DNA from: Aphelidium insulamus
Taxonomy: Eukaryota; Aphelidiomycota; Aphelidea; Aphelidiaceae
Direction: 5' to 3'
Length of the DNA: 64,000 nt
Assembly: GCA_036784855.1 (NCBI GenBank)
Contig: JAZDSV010000002.1
Span: 232,501-296,500 of the forward strand
Below are positions 11,335 through 22,397 of this stretch, in pieces. Below the pieces are notes generated by a model. That model had not been told where the DNA came from. It saw only the letters and a program-made list of their open reading frames with translations, and searched no databases. Position numbers and translations under genes: made by a program. The first letter of the stretch is position 1, and each line of letters opens with the position of its first letter.

Positions 11335-12398
11335 GTATGTGTGGATGTGTGGATGTATGTAAATGTACCTGCTGACGTCGCAGCTGAGCCAGTTCCGTCT
11401 CTTCGTGCAGCTCAAAGAAGGCCTGCTCCAGCGTCTTGCCGACCAGGATCTCCAGCATCGGCTCCACCTCGCGATCAAAGTCAAACAGATCGCCGTCCAT
11501 GATCTGCGTGCTGGCGTCCACGCCGGATGATTTGGGGACGAACAGCGGTGTGGCTGGCCGGTCGTAGAATGCATCGGTCTGCGTGTAGTGCTCGGCTTCG
11601 GGGATCTTGTCCGCCAACTCCTCGAGAAACGTGTCTGTCTGGATGTCCATGTGCACACGGCCGGCAACGGGTGGCAGAAATGGTTCATGCTGGGGTGCTG
11701 GGTGTTGTTGCTGGTGTTGCTGGTGTTGTTGCGCGCCCTTGCTCTGTCTGTGTTGCTGATGCTGATGCTGGTGTCGCGGTGTGGACTGTCGCGCGTCTCC
11801 GCCGGCAATCAGTGCCGCGGATGAAGCGTGCTGCTGTGACAGCGAGTTGCGCAAATTGGAGCGGCGGCGTGGCGCGTCATTTGTGGTCGCGGACAGCGTG
11901 GTGGATGGCGCGAACGACGCCACAAGGCTCCCTGACCGTCCAGTGGTGGATGCGGGTGACTGCACACTGATATAGTCACATCGACTAAAGCACGCTGGAC
12001 TTGCCTGTGACTGTGAGTGGAGCGCCACCGTGGACGTGGAGATTATCCGTGGCTGGCTGTGAAGTGTAAGCGTGGGTGGTGCCACAATAGTGCTTGTGAA
12101 TGTGTCTGTGTGTGGATACCGATGGATATAGGATCACAGGCACGACGCGTAGAATACACCAACACAATGATAGACACGCGATACACAGATTCACTGACAC
12201 AAGTGACATGACTTGACACAGACAGAGCAGACAGACAGACAGACAGACGACAGAGCAGACAGTGGCACACCTTGCTGGCGACTGTTTCCGGGCAGTGATC
12301 GTCGTTGCGGCGTCCAAATCGCTGATGGGAGGCAGCTGTATCGACGTGGCCCCGGCGCCAGACGGTGAGGCGCCCCTAGATGATACGCCAGCGGTCAT
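10846..12398 (-). CDS. RSPH3: Radial spoke head/stalk protein 3 (RSPH3/RSP3)
   Basis: RSP3 anchors the radial spoke to the axonemal doublet and carries an AKAP-type region, so this gene implies a motile 9+2 flagellum. Diagnostic blocks: VHMDIQTDTFLEELADK, HYTQTDAFYDRPATPLFVPK, SGVDASTQIMDGDLFDFD, VEPMLEILVGKTLEQAFFEL, then a charged helix (QFAAKKRAEQIEVQRLEAAE) and VAAQAYAADFVAQLIPSVMD near the C-terminus. Four or so exons: 12398-12271, intron of 214 nt, 12056-11369, intron of 112 nt carrying an (AT)n/(GTAT)n tract, an exon from 11257, an intron near 11120-11170, and the last exon ending at 10846. The central region is Gln/His-rich (12056 to about 11650), atypical but tolerated in the family. 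Start at 12398 (MTAGVSSRG). Confidence 0.92.
11289..11341. repeat. (AT)n/(GTAT)n microsatellite in an RSPH3 intron
   Basis: An uninterrupted AT run of about 33 bp is followed by about five GTAT units, inside the second RSPH3 intron. A separate (GT)n tract lies at about 12417-12460, just upstream of the RSPH3 start codon. Confidence 0.95.
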
Positions 12399-12554
12399 GT
12401 TTACACGCTCTCGGAGTGTGTGTGTGTGTGTGTGTGTGTTGGTGTGTGTGTTGGTGTGGCAAGTGCTGTTTACCGCGTGTCAATGTATAAACTCCTCTAT
12501 TAATAGCATCACCACCACCGCACCACATTATGTGCACAATTAAAGTACGGCAAT

Positions 12555-15245
12555 TCACGACGCCACCTTCAGCTGCTCCTCCCAGGTCTTCATGAAGCGC
12601 GTGCACAGCCTCTTGTACTCCCACAGGTCGCCCGAGACGCGCTTGAGTCGGATGCCGTGCAGTGCCAGCCGCGGCACCTTGCAGATCTCGGCCTCGAACT
12701 TTATCACGTCGCCGTCCTGTGGGTGCGGCTGCTGCGGCCGGGTCCACACGCAGTTGAACGTGAAAGAGTCCTGTGTGAAGCGCACGTCCTCCTGTCGCAG
12801 CGCCTGCTGCAGCTTGGTCACCATCTCGGCGGGCTGCAGGCTGGTGGTGGTGAGCAGGTTGAAGGCGAAGCGCACGGTGCGGATCTCCTTGCTGCGTCCA
12901 GACGATGACGTACTGCTGCTTATGGATGAGGCGCTGCTGTGCGCCCCGATGGCCGTGGTGCTGTCCTGGCTGTTGGCGGTGGCCATGGACATGGTGGAGG
13001 AGTGTGCGGAGCCGGTAGTTTCCCCCGCCACCACTGTCACCGACAGGATCTGGCTGTGGTTGGTGGCGTTGCTGTTGCTGCTAGTGGTGGCTGCGGTGCC
13101 GGCTGCATTGGACGTGGCCGCGCGTATGAGCGGGCGTTCGGTGCCGGCGCTGATGGTCTGGCTGCGCTTGCGCGTGGTGGCCGAGCTGATTATGCGCTGG
13201 ATGGCCGACGGCACGTGATGGCCGCCGTTTGTGGGCGTCGGAGTGGCGGCTGTGCGGCCTTTGGCGTCGGCGGTGGCGGGAGTGAGTGTCGGCGCTGGTT
13301 TGACTGGCTCCACACCGCTGTCTTCGGCGATGCTCTCGGTCTGCGGTGGCTGTGATGCCTGAGCCGAGATCGGGGTGGCCGTGCTGAGCGGCGAGTGGCG
13401 TCTGCTGGCTGCGCTGGCTGCTGCCTGCTTGCCACCTCCAGCCTGTACCGGTTGCGTGTTCAGCGGCTCTGCCCCGACAGACAGCGGCCGGGCCATCGGC
13501 ATGACAATCGCGCCGACAGTGTTGGCGCGCGAGCGGCGCCTCACTGGCGACATGGTGACGCTGTCCAATGGTGGAGCAGATGCAGCCGCGGTGACATTGC
13601 CTCCGGCATCCACTCCGGGCAGTGTGCTGGCCGAAGTTTCCTGGGTGGTAGTGCCATGAGCAGTCGGGGCTGCAGTGACGCCCTTGGGCATGTAGAACTT
13701 GGCCGGTGGCGGAGTGTTCTTGTCCTTGTCCTTGGCAGAACTATCACCTGCCGGCAATTGGTCTGTGGAGGAGAATGCGGCCGCGTTTGATGGCGAGGCG
13801 GCGGTGGCGGCAGTTACCGAAGGCAGCACGCCCGCACTGGCAAACGCCAATGGATTGGCCTTGATGCCGGCGGTCTGTGCCGATGCAGCAGCCAGCGCTG
13901 CTTTCTTCTTGGCCTCGGCCTTGAGCCGGTGGTGCAGCAGCAGAAAGTAGGTGGCGGCACGTTGGTCTTGCTTGCTTGTGAGAATGGAGTCGATACAAGC
14001 GGCGCGCTCAAATCCCATTCCGGTCAGCGTGTCCAGCAGCGCCGAGTCAATGTCGTGCTCGGTTCGTGGACGAATGGCTTCGGCAGGCGTAGCAAATGTA
14101 GTGGTGACGGCCGGCACGCTCTTTAGCCAGGGATGGCTGCGCACCTGCGCCATTGTCAACCGCTTCTTCCTGTCCACCACCAGCATCTTGCTCAGCAGAT
14201 CCTTGCAGGCTGTCATACGGTCAGACAAGGTATCTTATAAAGGATATATATATATATATATATATGTGCAACGTACGCTCAGAGACAAATGCCGGCACTT
14301 GGTACCGACACGACACTATGGACTGTTGCAGGAGGCGAATGTTTCGATCGGCGAACGGTAGCTCGCCTACCACCATTGCGTACACAATGACCCCCAGTGC
14401 CCACACGTCCACCTCGGGCCCCGTATATTGGATGCCCTCAATGAGCTCGGGAGCCGAGTAGACGGGCGATCCGCAGAATGTTTTTAGTTTTTTGCCCGCC
14501 TCAAACACGTTACTCAGACCGAAATCTATCGCGATGTGTGTCAGCAATCAAGTTCACAAGTTGCTTGCACAGACCAGTGATTTGTATGTTCATATCTTCA
14601 TCCAGCAGCAGGTTCTCGCATTTCAGGTCGCGGTGTACAACGTTTGCCTGATGGCAATAGATCTGCAGGCCGATTACACATCAGACGACGTATGTATAAT
14701 ACATTCGCATACGTACCATGGCGTCCACAATCTGTGCAGCCATTTTCTTGGCCTCGCTCTCTTTTAACTTTCCGTGTGCCACGATGTAGTCCAACATTTC
14801 GCCACCGCTCGCGTAACTCAACACCAAATTAATCTCATTCTTTGTCTCGATAACCTGCCGGATTATCGCAATGAGACCGCGTTACGCGCCACAGGAACAC
14901 AGACCCTCACCTCGTATAGTTTAATGATGTTTGGATGGTCGAGCAGCTTCATTATTTGCGCCTCGCGGTACATGTTGCGCACGGAATACTCGTCCGGCAA
15001 GTGGTTTTTGTCGATACATTTGATGGCCACCTGTTGTTTACAATAGGTTAACCAAAAGGCTTGACTCAATATATCATCACACGTACCTGCTGGCCGGTGG
15101 GACGGTGCACAGCCAGTCGCACTTTGGCAAATGAGCCCTCGCCCAGTGTTTTGATCAGTTGGTAGTTGCCGACATGGACGCCCTTCACGTCCGCGTCCTT
15201 GCGTTTAGACGGCGTCGGAGATGGCGGTGCCGCGGTAGTGGACAT
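12555..15245 (-). CDS. MARK/PAR-1-like Ser/Thr kinase (kinase, UBA, KA1)
   Basis: AMPK-related kinases of this group control polarity and microtubules and are activated by LKB1. Motifs: Gly-loop [17 protein letters not shown]-type Lys in [24 protein letters not shown] (its Asp codon assembled across an intron), and activation loop [14 protein letters not shown] with the Thr that LKB1-type kinases phosphorylate. Then [20 protein letters not shown] and HPWL end the kinase domain. A UBA domain ([20 protein letters not shown]) follows, a long Ser/Ala/Thr-rich linker, and a C-terminal KA1 domain ([41 protein letters not shown]). Introns cluster in the kinase domain (about 15040-15095, 14850-14910, 14660-14710, 14530-14580, and about 14230-14280 with an AT tract); the rest of the protein is one long exon (12555 to about 14230). 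Start chosen at 15245 (MSTTAAPP); 15269 is an alternative. Confidence 0.9.
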
Positions 15246-15249
15246 TACA

Positions 15250-16187
15250 GAAACTGTTGGAACACACACGTACGCGCACTCACACGTTAACCGGAGCGGA
15301 GTTTAATACAGCTGGCGGGGCAAAGATATTACACAATTGGCAGTCTCTGTTTGCGCGCGTGTTTACACCAGGGTGACCGCCGTGTGTTTCTTTTGTTCTG
15401 TTTGAACTTGCGGAGAGAAACGGTAAGCCAAAGTTTAACTGGCCAATAGGCGTGCATCTGACGCCCAGAATGATTCCGCCGCACTGTGCTGGCTACTGTT
15501 TTTGTTTATCCTTGCTAGCTATTTATATACATAATTATAATCAACCACCTACTACCTATGCATCGGCTGCACAACTAGTGAAAGCAAACTATATTGTTTC
15601 CACCATCTGAACTTGCCTCTGGAATAATAATATATGACTTCAGGGATTACTCACAGCCATATCGAAGCTATTTTAATCCTCCTTAAGCTAACTAGACTTT
15701 GTTAAATACGTCAAGAGAGCAATATCCATACGTGGAGGCGTACTGGCGTACGGAGTACTCACATGAACGCAAGACCGCCATAATAAGCTGCCATTCGTTA
15801 ATGATAGAAGTGTGGAACTCAGTAGATCCGAGTGTGGATCTAATTTGCATGTTTTCTAACCTATACGAACCGTTAAGATCCACAAATCGTACCACCATGC
15901 TGATATCTTGCTCATTATTGCTTCTGATATTGCACATGATATAGCTGAATGACTCGAACTAACACTTGCAGAGTTTTTACTAATGCCATGAAGCGTACTT
16001 CGTATATAGTTTACTACAGTTATGGGGCTAAATTGTATCTATGCTCGTCTCGTCTCCCACTTCTTTGAGTACATTTCAAGCAACATATCAAATGCACTTT
16101 TATCTTCCTCTCATTGACTCATTGTTTTTCTTTTCTTTTCCACCTTTAACCCCTTTTTCTTTCTTTCTTTTCGTCACGGGCGCAAAA
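15250..16187. promoter_or_regulatory. Divergent intergenic region between the MARK-like kinase and GGT
   Basis: About 940 bp with no gene that I can support; two opposed 81-codon frames near 15692-15944 look like chance. The last 70 bp before the GGT start (about 16120-16175) are strongly pyrimidine-rich on the coding strand (tttctttctttctttt-like), ending 13 bp before the ATG. This matches the tract upstream of the tetraspanin and NHP2 genes and may be a core promoter element or 5' leader feature. Confidence 0.5.
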
Positions 16188-18475
16188 ATGAGCAAAAAAT
16201 TGAGCAACTTGTGGAAAGGTGGACCCGCGCCGTCCTCGCAAGAGGATTTGACGTCGTCACAGCAGCAGCTGTCTCCTCAGCAACAGCAGTGGGCATTTGG
16301 CGGTGCGCCCGGTGTGCACTACAGCCAGGTGCGGCCCGATTCGGCGGCGTCCCTGGAGGATGTGGAGCGTGCGCGCCAGATCGACCTCATGATTGTAGGT
16401 GCTGCGGCATTCATTCATTCCTTCATGCGTCCATTGCTCACACTGCGTCTGTGTCCATGTAGAACCGGGAGCAGGCACGCGAGCGCAAGAGCAAGCTGCG
16501 CCTGATTCTCTACGCGGTGCTGATTGTCACGGGGCTGGGTGCGTGCATTGTGTGATTACATGACACTTTGTATCCTGACATGGCCGCGCGCATGTAGTAC
16601 TGGCCGTATCCATATTCGTGGTGGTGTCGCGCGTGACGCAGTCAGACTCGCTGAGTCGCGTGCCGCAGCCGGCTGTGGGGAAATCGGGCGCGGTTGCCGC
16701 GGAGCACCCGCTCTGCTCCGAGATTGGCGTGCAGTTGCTACGCGACGGTGGCAATGCCGTGGACTCGGCCATAGGCACCGCGCTCTGTATCGGCACCGTC
16801 AACCTATTCTCCTCGGGCATCGGCGGGTATGTGGGCGGTGTGATTTTGCTTAGTTGTACACCGTTGATTCCATGTGCAGGGGCGGATTCATGCTGGTGCG
16901 ACTAAAGACTGGCGAGGCGAATTTCGTGGACTTTCGCGAGACTGCACCGGCCGCGGCTACCGAGGACATGTTCAACAATGCGTCGTCCGTGACCACTGGG
17001 CTGTCGGTCGCCATTCCCGGTGAAATTCACGGCTTTGTCACTGCGCACACGGCGTGGGGCTCCCTGCCGTGGTCCAAATTGTTTGAACCGTCCATCAAGC
17101 TGGCAGAAGAGGGCTTTGCCGTGTCCAAGGTGATGGCGGCCCGCATTGCCAGTCTCACGCCGTACATCACGCCCAACTCGTCGTTTGCCGAGATATTTAC
17201 CGCGCCGGACGGCCGTATCTTTGGCGAGGGTGACACGGTCAAGCGCACAAACTACGCGGCCACTCTGCGCACCCTGGCCAATGATCCCAACGACTTTTAC
17301 AAGGTACTTCAACTTATCTGCACATAATGCTTATTATCTTATCTTATAGGGCGATATCATGAAGCAGCTGGTTGCCGAGATTGTCAAAAACAATGGAACT
17401 GCCACGGCCAAAGATTTTGCCAACTACAAGTCCACTGTCGGTGCGCCAGAGTCGACCTTCTACCGCGGACTAAAGGTGTACACGGGCACGGCTCCATCCA
17501 GGTAGATTGTTAATGTTATTGCGGCGAGTACCACACTCATCGCCCAGTGGCCCCATTTTGCTGTCCATCTTGAACATTATCGAGCGGTACCAGTTTGCAC
17601 TGGACGGTCCAACTAGCGTCAATATTCACCGCCTGGTGGAAGCGTTCAAGCATGGTTACGCAGAGCGCACCGAACTCGGAGATCCTGCATTCCTGCCAAA
17701 GGAGAATGCGGACCGCGTGGCCGAGATAATCAGCAAGAATTACGCGGCGGCGCTGCGGCACAACATTTCTGATGCGCACACATTCCCCTGGGAGTACTAT
17801 AATCCCAAATTCGAGCCGGTCGAGACTCCGGGAACCACGCACATTTCCGTAGTGGACAAGGACGACAATGCGGTGGCAATGACATCGACTATTAATCTCT
17901 CCTTCGGATCCAAGATCATGAACCGCGCCACCGGCATCGTGCTCAACAATGAGATGGACGACTTCAGCCAGCCAAACAAGTCGAATGCGTTTGGCCTGCG
18001 CCCCAGCAAGGACAACTTCATCCGCGCCGGCAAGCGCCCCCTGTCCAGCTGTGTGCCTACCATTATTGAACGCGATGGCCAGTTTGCGCTGGCAGTTGGC
18101 GGCAGTGGCGGCTCATACATCATCACCGCCACCGCGCAGGCCATCGTCAACATGGTGGACTTTAACATGAACGTGCAGGCTGCGATCACTGCGCCCCGTC
18201 TGCACCACCAGCTCCTTCCCAATGTGGTGCGTACATGGTGTAGATTATTGTCTGTCTTGTTGGCCGCGCGGGTGATTAATTCGGATATATAGGTTGCCGT
18301 GGAGGGCGGCTACTCGCAGTCTGTGGTCCAGTCACTGCGTGACAGACAGCACAATGTCACCGAGATCCCGGCAGGCTCGCACCTGGGCGACGTGCAGGCA
18401 GTCATGCGGCTGGACAGCGGCGAAGTCAATGCAGGCGCCGATCCGCGAAAGGGCTGCTCCGCGGTGGCCTACTAA
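16188..18475 (+). CDS. Gamma-glutamyl transpeptidase, type II membrane protein
   Basis: GGT cleaves the gamma-glutamyl bond of extracellular glutathione and transfers the glutamyl group; the proenzyme self-cleaves before a catalytic Thr. A cytosolic tail of about 80 residues precedes one helix (LRLILYAVLIVTGL plus VLAVSIFVVV). Family blocks: AAEHPLCSEIGVQLLRDGGN, AVDSAIGTALCIGTVNLFSS, GIGGGGFMLVRL, FVDFRETAPAA, VAIPGEIHGF. The small subunit starts at the Thr pair in GTTHISVVDKDDNAVAMTST, followed by GIVLNNEMDDF, RPLSSCVPTI and GGSGGSYIITATAQ, ending GYSQSVVQSLR through DPRKGCSAVAY. Introns: about 16396-16461, 16538-16598, 16830-16880, 17305-17350, 17502-17549, 18225-18292; each restores frame. 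Start at 16188, directly after a CT-rich leader. With GCLM at 45.3 kb the window covers two glutathione steps. Confidence 0.93.
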
Positions 18476-18639
18476 TCACCATTGCTATCATCTTCATAGA
18501 CAATCTTCAATCACAGCGATACAGGCGTCTACCTATCATTATCATGGAAGTAATGAGAGAGACCGGTGCTGTACATACTTGAGGAATAACATTGGCTTGC
18601 CATGCATGCAATCGCGTATTACATAGACATATCCAAATT

Positions 18640-19360
18640 CAGTGGCGTGGAGCCTCCACGCCACGCCCACCCTTAGTAAGGGTGGGCTCGTTCTCGTCTC
18701 GTCTGGTTAAGGATTATATAATACACCATTAGTATATTTAATACATCATTTAAACAGTTACTGCAGAATGTTTTAATCGACTATGTGAGTAGGTGGTGCT
18801 TCAATACATCATTACTACTGGCAGTTAATATACCGATGATTAGGCTTCCTTACTCGCCGTCATGGGACCTGCTGCACTATCAATTGGAATCGGACCGATT
18901 CTACTTGCGGGCTGACCAGCTGCCAATTAATCTGGAATCGCAAAAGACCATTTGAATGTTCCTGCTTATGTATACCATGCAAAGAACTGTTACCTGTAGT
19001 GACCACACATTGTGTGTCATTCGATGACGGCATCGAATGACGTCGAAGTACATAAAACAGAAAAAGTCTACTCACTTGGACGAAGAGAAGAAGTCACCCA
19101 CTGATTTGGATGACTGATATGATGGCGTTTGAACAAAAGAAGCATATAAAAAAGCTGCAAATAAATTAATAATATGTATACTCTATACTATACTGTATAT
19201 TATATGTATATTGTATAATTTTATTATTGTATTGTAATGTATATTATATATAGCCAGTAAACGAGAACGAGCAGAGGTAAATTGAGACGAGAAGAGAACG
19301 AGCGGGCAATCATTATGCGAGCCGGCTCGATGCCCACCCGACGCCGCAACGGTTGCGGCG
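18640..19360. mobile_element. Candidate MITE/foldback element with terminal hairpins
   Basis: The left end has two adjacent perfect hairpins: 18642-18664 (10-bp stem, 3-nt loop) and 18665-18687 (10-bp stem, 3-nt loop). They run into gctcgttctcgtctcgtctg (18686-18705). The right end has an inverted copy of that sequence at 19284-19303 (18 of 20 positions match), then a 12-bp palindrome (19318-19329) and another hairpin (19342-19360). The interior of about 600 bp is AT-rich and non-coding. The stacked palindromes plus inverted termini suggest a non-autonomous foldback element; exact ends and target-site duplication are not resolved. Confidence 0.5.
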
Positions 19361-19479
19361 ATGTGAGCTACACAATGAGACAAGAATGAGAGTTGTTCGC
19401 GGAACATTTTATGCGCAATGGAAACCATCAAAGAGCAACGTTAAGGGTAATATATAAATGTTAGCAAGGGATCCTACAG

Positions 19480-19965
19480 CCTCAAGTCGAATACATGTGA
19501 TTTCCGTACGCGCAATTGCTTCATCGTGTGCTAGGTAGAATTCTTGATGGAACGCCTTTTGGAACAGGTTTCAGGTGGTGGGACGTTCCTCCAGCGTGCA
19601 CCACCAAGCATCAGCAGTTCCGTGGAGGTGATGTGCTGCAACTGCAATTTGGTGCGCGTCGGAGCTGAGGCTGTAGGTAGAAAATGCAGTGGCGTAGGCG
19701 TTTAAAAATTTTCGGGTAATATTGACGGATAGCTCGCCATGATATTCCGGAATGACATTTGCACGCATCAATTTTTGCATTCACGGCGAGATAAATCGTC
19801 CGTTACGGTAGCAGGATTAAGGGCGCCGCCTTCTAGTGCAGCATTGCGCTGCATCAGCAATTGCAGCTCGGACAGAGCTGCAGTCGTTTTTGATGAAAGT
19901 GTTTTCACGGATTCCACAGAGGTGTGGATAAGTGATTCCAGGCGCGCTCTGTCAGCAGCGTCCAT
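19480..19965 (-). pseudogene. Decayed retrotransposon Gag fragment
   Basis: Read on the minus strand, a short coiled-coil opening (MDAADRARLESLIHTSVESV, about 19965-19905) is followed in shifted frames by NVIPEYHGELSVNITRKFLN, then HHLHGTADAWWCTLEERP, then LFQKAFHQEFYLAHDEAIAR. The Trp-rich segment and the F...EF pattern after it are typical of retrotrans_gag domains of LTR elements. At least two frame breaks (near 19775 and 19570) and no protease or polymerase downstream make it a relic. It sits between the foldback element and the nucleoporin gene. Confidence 0.55.
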
Positions 19966-20040
19966 TTCAAAATAGTCAATCTGTACTAGAAGGCGATATT
20001 ATTAAGAGCAAACGCAAATGGACAAAGCGCTGAAGTACAG

Positions 20041-22220
20041 ATGAAACGAAATATTGCCGACGCCGAGATCGAATCGGCGGACGCGCTTCCGTCCAAGGCT
20101 GCCCGGCCAGAGAATAGGCGTCCAGGTGCCGATTGCTCGTCTGCCAGACCAGTGTGCTCTCTGCGGCGTATCCGTCGCCAGTGCGTGGGCGTTGGTTGGA
20201 GTAGTACAAGTAGCAGCAGCAGCAGCAGCAGCAGCAGTAACGGCAGTCGGCGCGCCAGCACGGAGGCACCGAAACGCGGTCAAGCATTCACGGAAGAGCA
20301 GCTGGTCTCACTTCCACCGTACAAGCGCATTCAACTGCGATCCCAGGGACGGGTTGTAGCGGCGGTGTCCAAGGCACCCGCAACTGTACCCGAGGATCCG
20401 CCGCGTCAGAACGCACCTTCAACGGACGGAGTAACTCTCCACGACATGTCTTCCAGGCGGACACCCGTCACTTCTGCCGCCAAGGTAATCTTGCGCGTCC
20501 TGGACGGCAACCTGAACTTGATGGACAAGGTAACAGACCTATTACTTGCATCACCCCGCTCACTCATATTATACACAGGCCGCCATCTCGCCCTCTCCGT
20601 CCAAATTCAAGAGTCCGGCTCCGCAGACTAAAAGCTCCATGTCGATTATGAGCTCTGTCGTGAATTCCACCCGCGCGAGGTACGTCTGGGAGCTGATATT
20701 ATTTGATTTTGTGTTTAACGTCGGTCCGCAGCACCGCCATACCATTCACCTTTGGTGCTAAATCAACTGAGACGCCGTCCAAATTCACCTTTACTCCCAG
20801 TAAGCCGCCAGCCGCTGAAAGTGTTGCCACTAATGAGGTGTGAATATCGCTTTATGTGCGACTTTTTTTTTTTTTTTTTTTTATTTTAACGAAGTAGGCC
20901 CCCAAACAATTCGTCTCATCGGGAATGTTTGCTCCTGGATTTGCGCCCGTCACTGACAAAAAGTGGAAATGTACAACGTGTCTCTCGGAAAACAGCGAAA
21001 AGGATATCAAGTGCCTGTGCTGCGAGTCGAGCAAGCCGGATACAAGTGCACCGTCCACAGCTGTTGTCCAGCCGGTTCCTGCGGGCATGTTTGCTTCCGG
21101 CTTTACCCCAGTCTCCGCGGATAAGTGGAAGTGTGCAACTTGTTTATCCGAAAATAATAGCAAGGATAGCAAGTGCTTGTGCTGCGAGTCAGACAAACCT
21201 GGTGCCTCCGCCGCTCCGTCCGTTTCGAAACCCTCTGCGTCATTGATGTTTGCTCCTGGATTCACGCCCGATACTGCGGCAAAGTGGAAGTGTTTTACGT
21301 GCCTATCGGAGAACAATGATAAGGACCTTAAGTGCTTGTGCTGCGAGTCGGACAAGCCTGGTGCCTCCGCCGCTCCTTCCGTTTCGAAACCCTCTGCGTC
21401 ATTGATGTTTGCTCCTGGATTCACGCCCGATACTGCGGCAAAGTGGAAGTGTTCTACGTGTTTATCGGAGAACAATGATAAGGACCTTAAGTGCTTGTGC
21501 TGCGAGTCAGACAAGCCTGGTGCCTCCGCAGCTCCTTCCGTTTCGAAAAGCTCTGCGTCGTCAATGTTTGCTCCTGGTTTTACTCCTGATACCGCGGCAA
21601 AGTGGAAGTGTTCTACTTGCCTATCCGAAAACAGCGACAAGGATTCAAAGTGTCTTTGCTGCGAATGTGACAGGCCGGGTACATCCACGGTTCCTCTCAT
21701 TTCGAAAACATCATCATTGATGTTTGCACCTGGGTTTACGCCAGGCACCGCCAACAAGTGGAAATGTTCCACGTGTTTATCGGAGAATAGCGACAAGGAT
21801 ATCAAGTGCCTTTGCTGCGAGTCCGACAAACCGGGTGCATCTGCTGCTCGTCATGCTTCAAAAACTTCTGCGTCGTCAATGTTTTCGCCTGGATTCACCA
21901 ACGACACCGCGGCAAAGTGGAAGTGTTCTACTTGCTTATCGGAGAACAATAACAAGGATTCAAAGTGTCTGTGCTGCGAGTCAGACGGCCCATTGACGCA
22001 ATTGGTGCCCAAGACATCAAGTGACAAATCATCTCATCCATCTCTACGCGAGGCGGGGTCTGTAGAACATTTAAAGGCGCTGGACTTTGCCGCGATAACT
22101 ACATCAGCCGAGTATACATTCTCACTACCACCACCGTCATCTGAGATGCCTTCCATAACAGCCGACCATGTCCGGCGAGTGGACCTTGCACATTTGGCAA
22201 ACTTTTCGTTTTTTACATAA
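20041..22220 (+). CDS. Nup153-like nucleoporin with seven RanBP2-type zinc fingers
   Basis: The N-terminus holds an MKRN start, a Ser run (from an AGC repeat) and a block VTSAAKVILRVLDGNLNLMD then SPSPSKFKSPAP, similar to the region of Nup153-type proteins that ties to the nuclear basket. From about 20925 there are seven tandem modules, each an FxPGFTP motif followed by a RanBP2 zinc finger of the form KWKCxTCLSENxxKDxKCLC then CESDKPG (four Cys ligands each). Such fingers bind Ran-GDP at the pore. The C-terminus is short and acidic/Ser-rich, ending LANFSFFT. Introns about 20530-20578, 20680-20731 and 20837-20897 (with a poly-T tract) keep the frame. Few FG dipeptides are visible, so 'Nup153-like' rests on the fingers and the N-terminal block. 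Confidence 0.75.
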
Positions 22221-22397
22221 AAGGAGCATTTAACATTTGCATGAGTATAATCTAATCGGTTGTTCCTCTTTTTCTCCACAAGCAAGTCCATTGGCCATTG
22301 TATATATATAAGCGGCATTATAGTATATACTATAGTATAGTATTATAGTATATAGTGTTAATAAGTGTTATTACATAGACACACAAACACACACACA

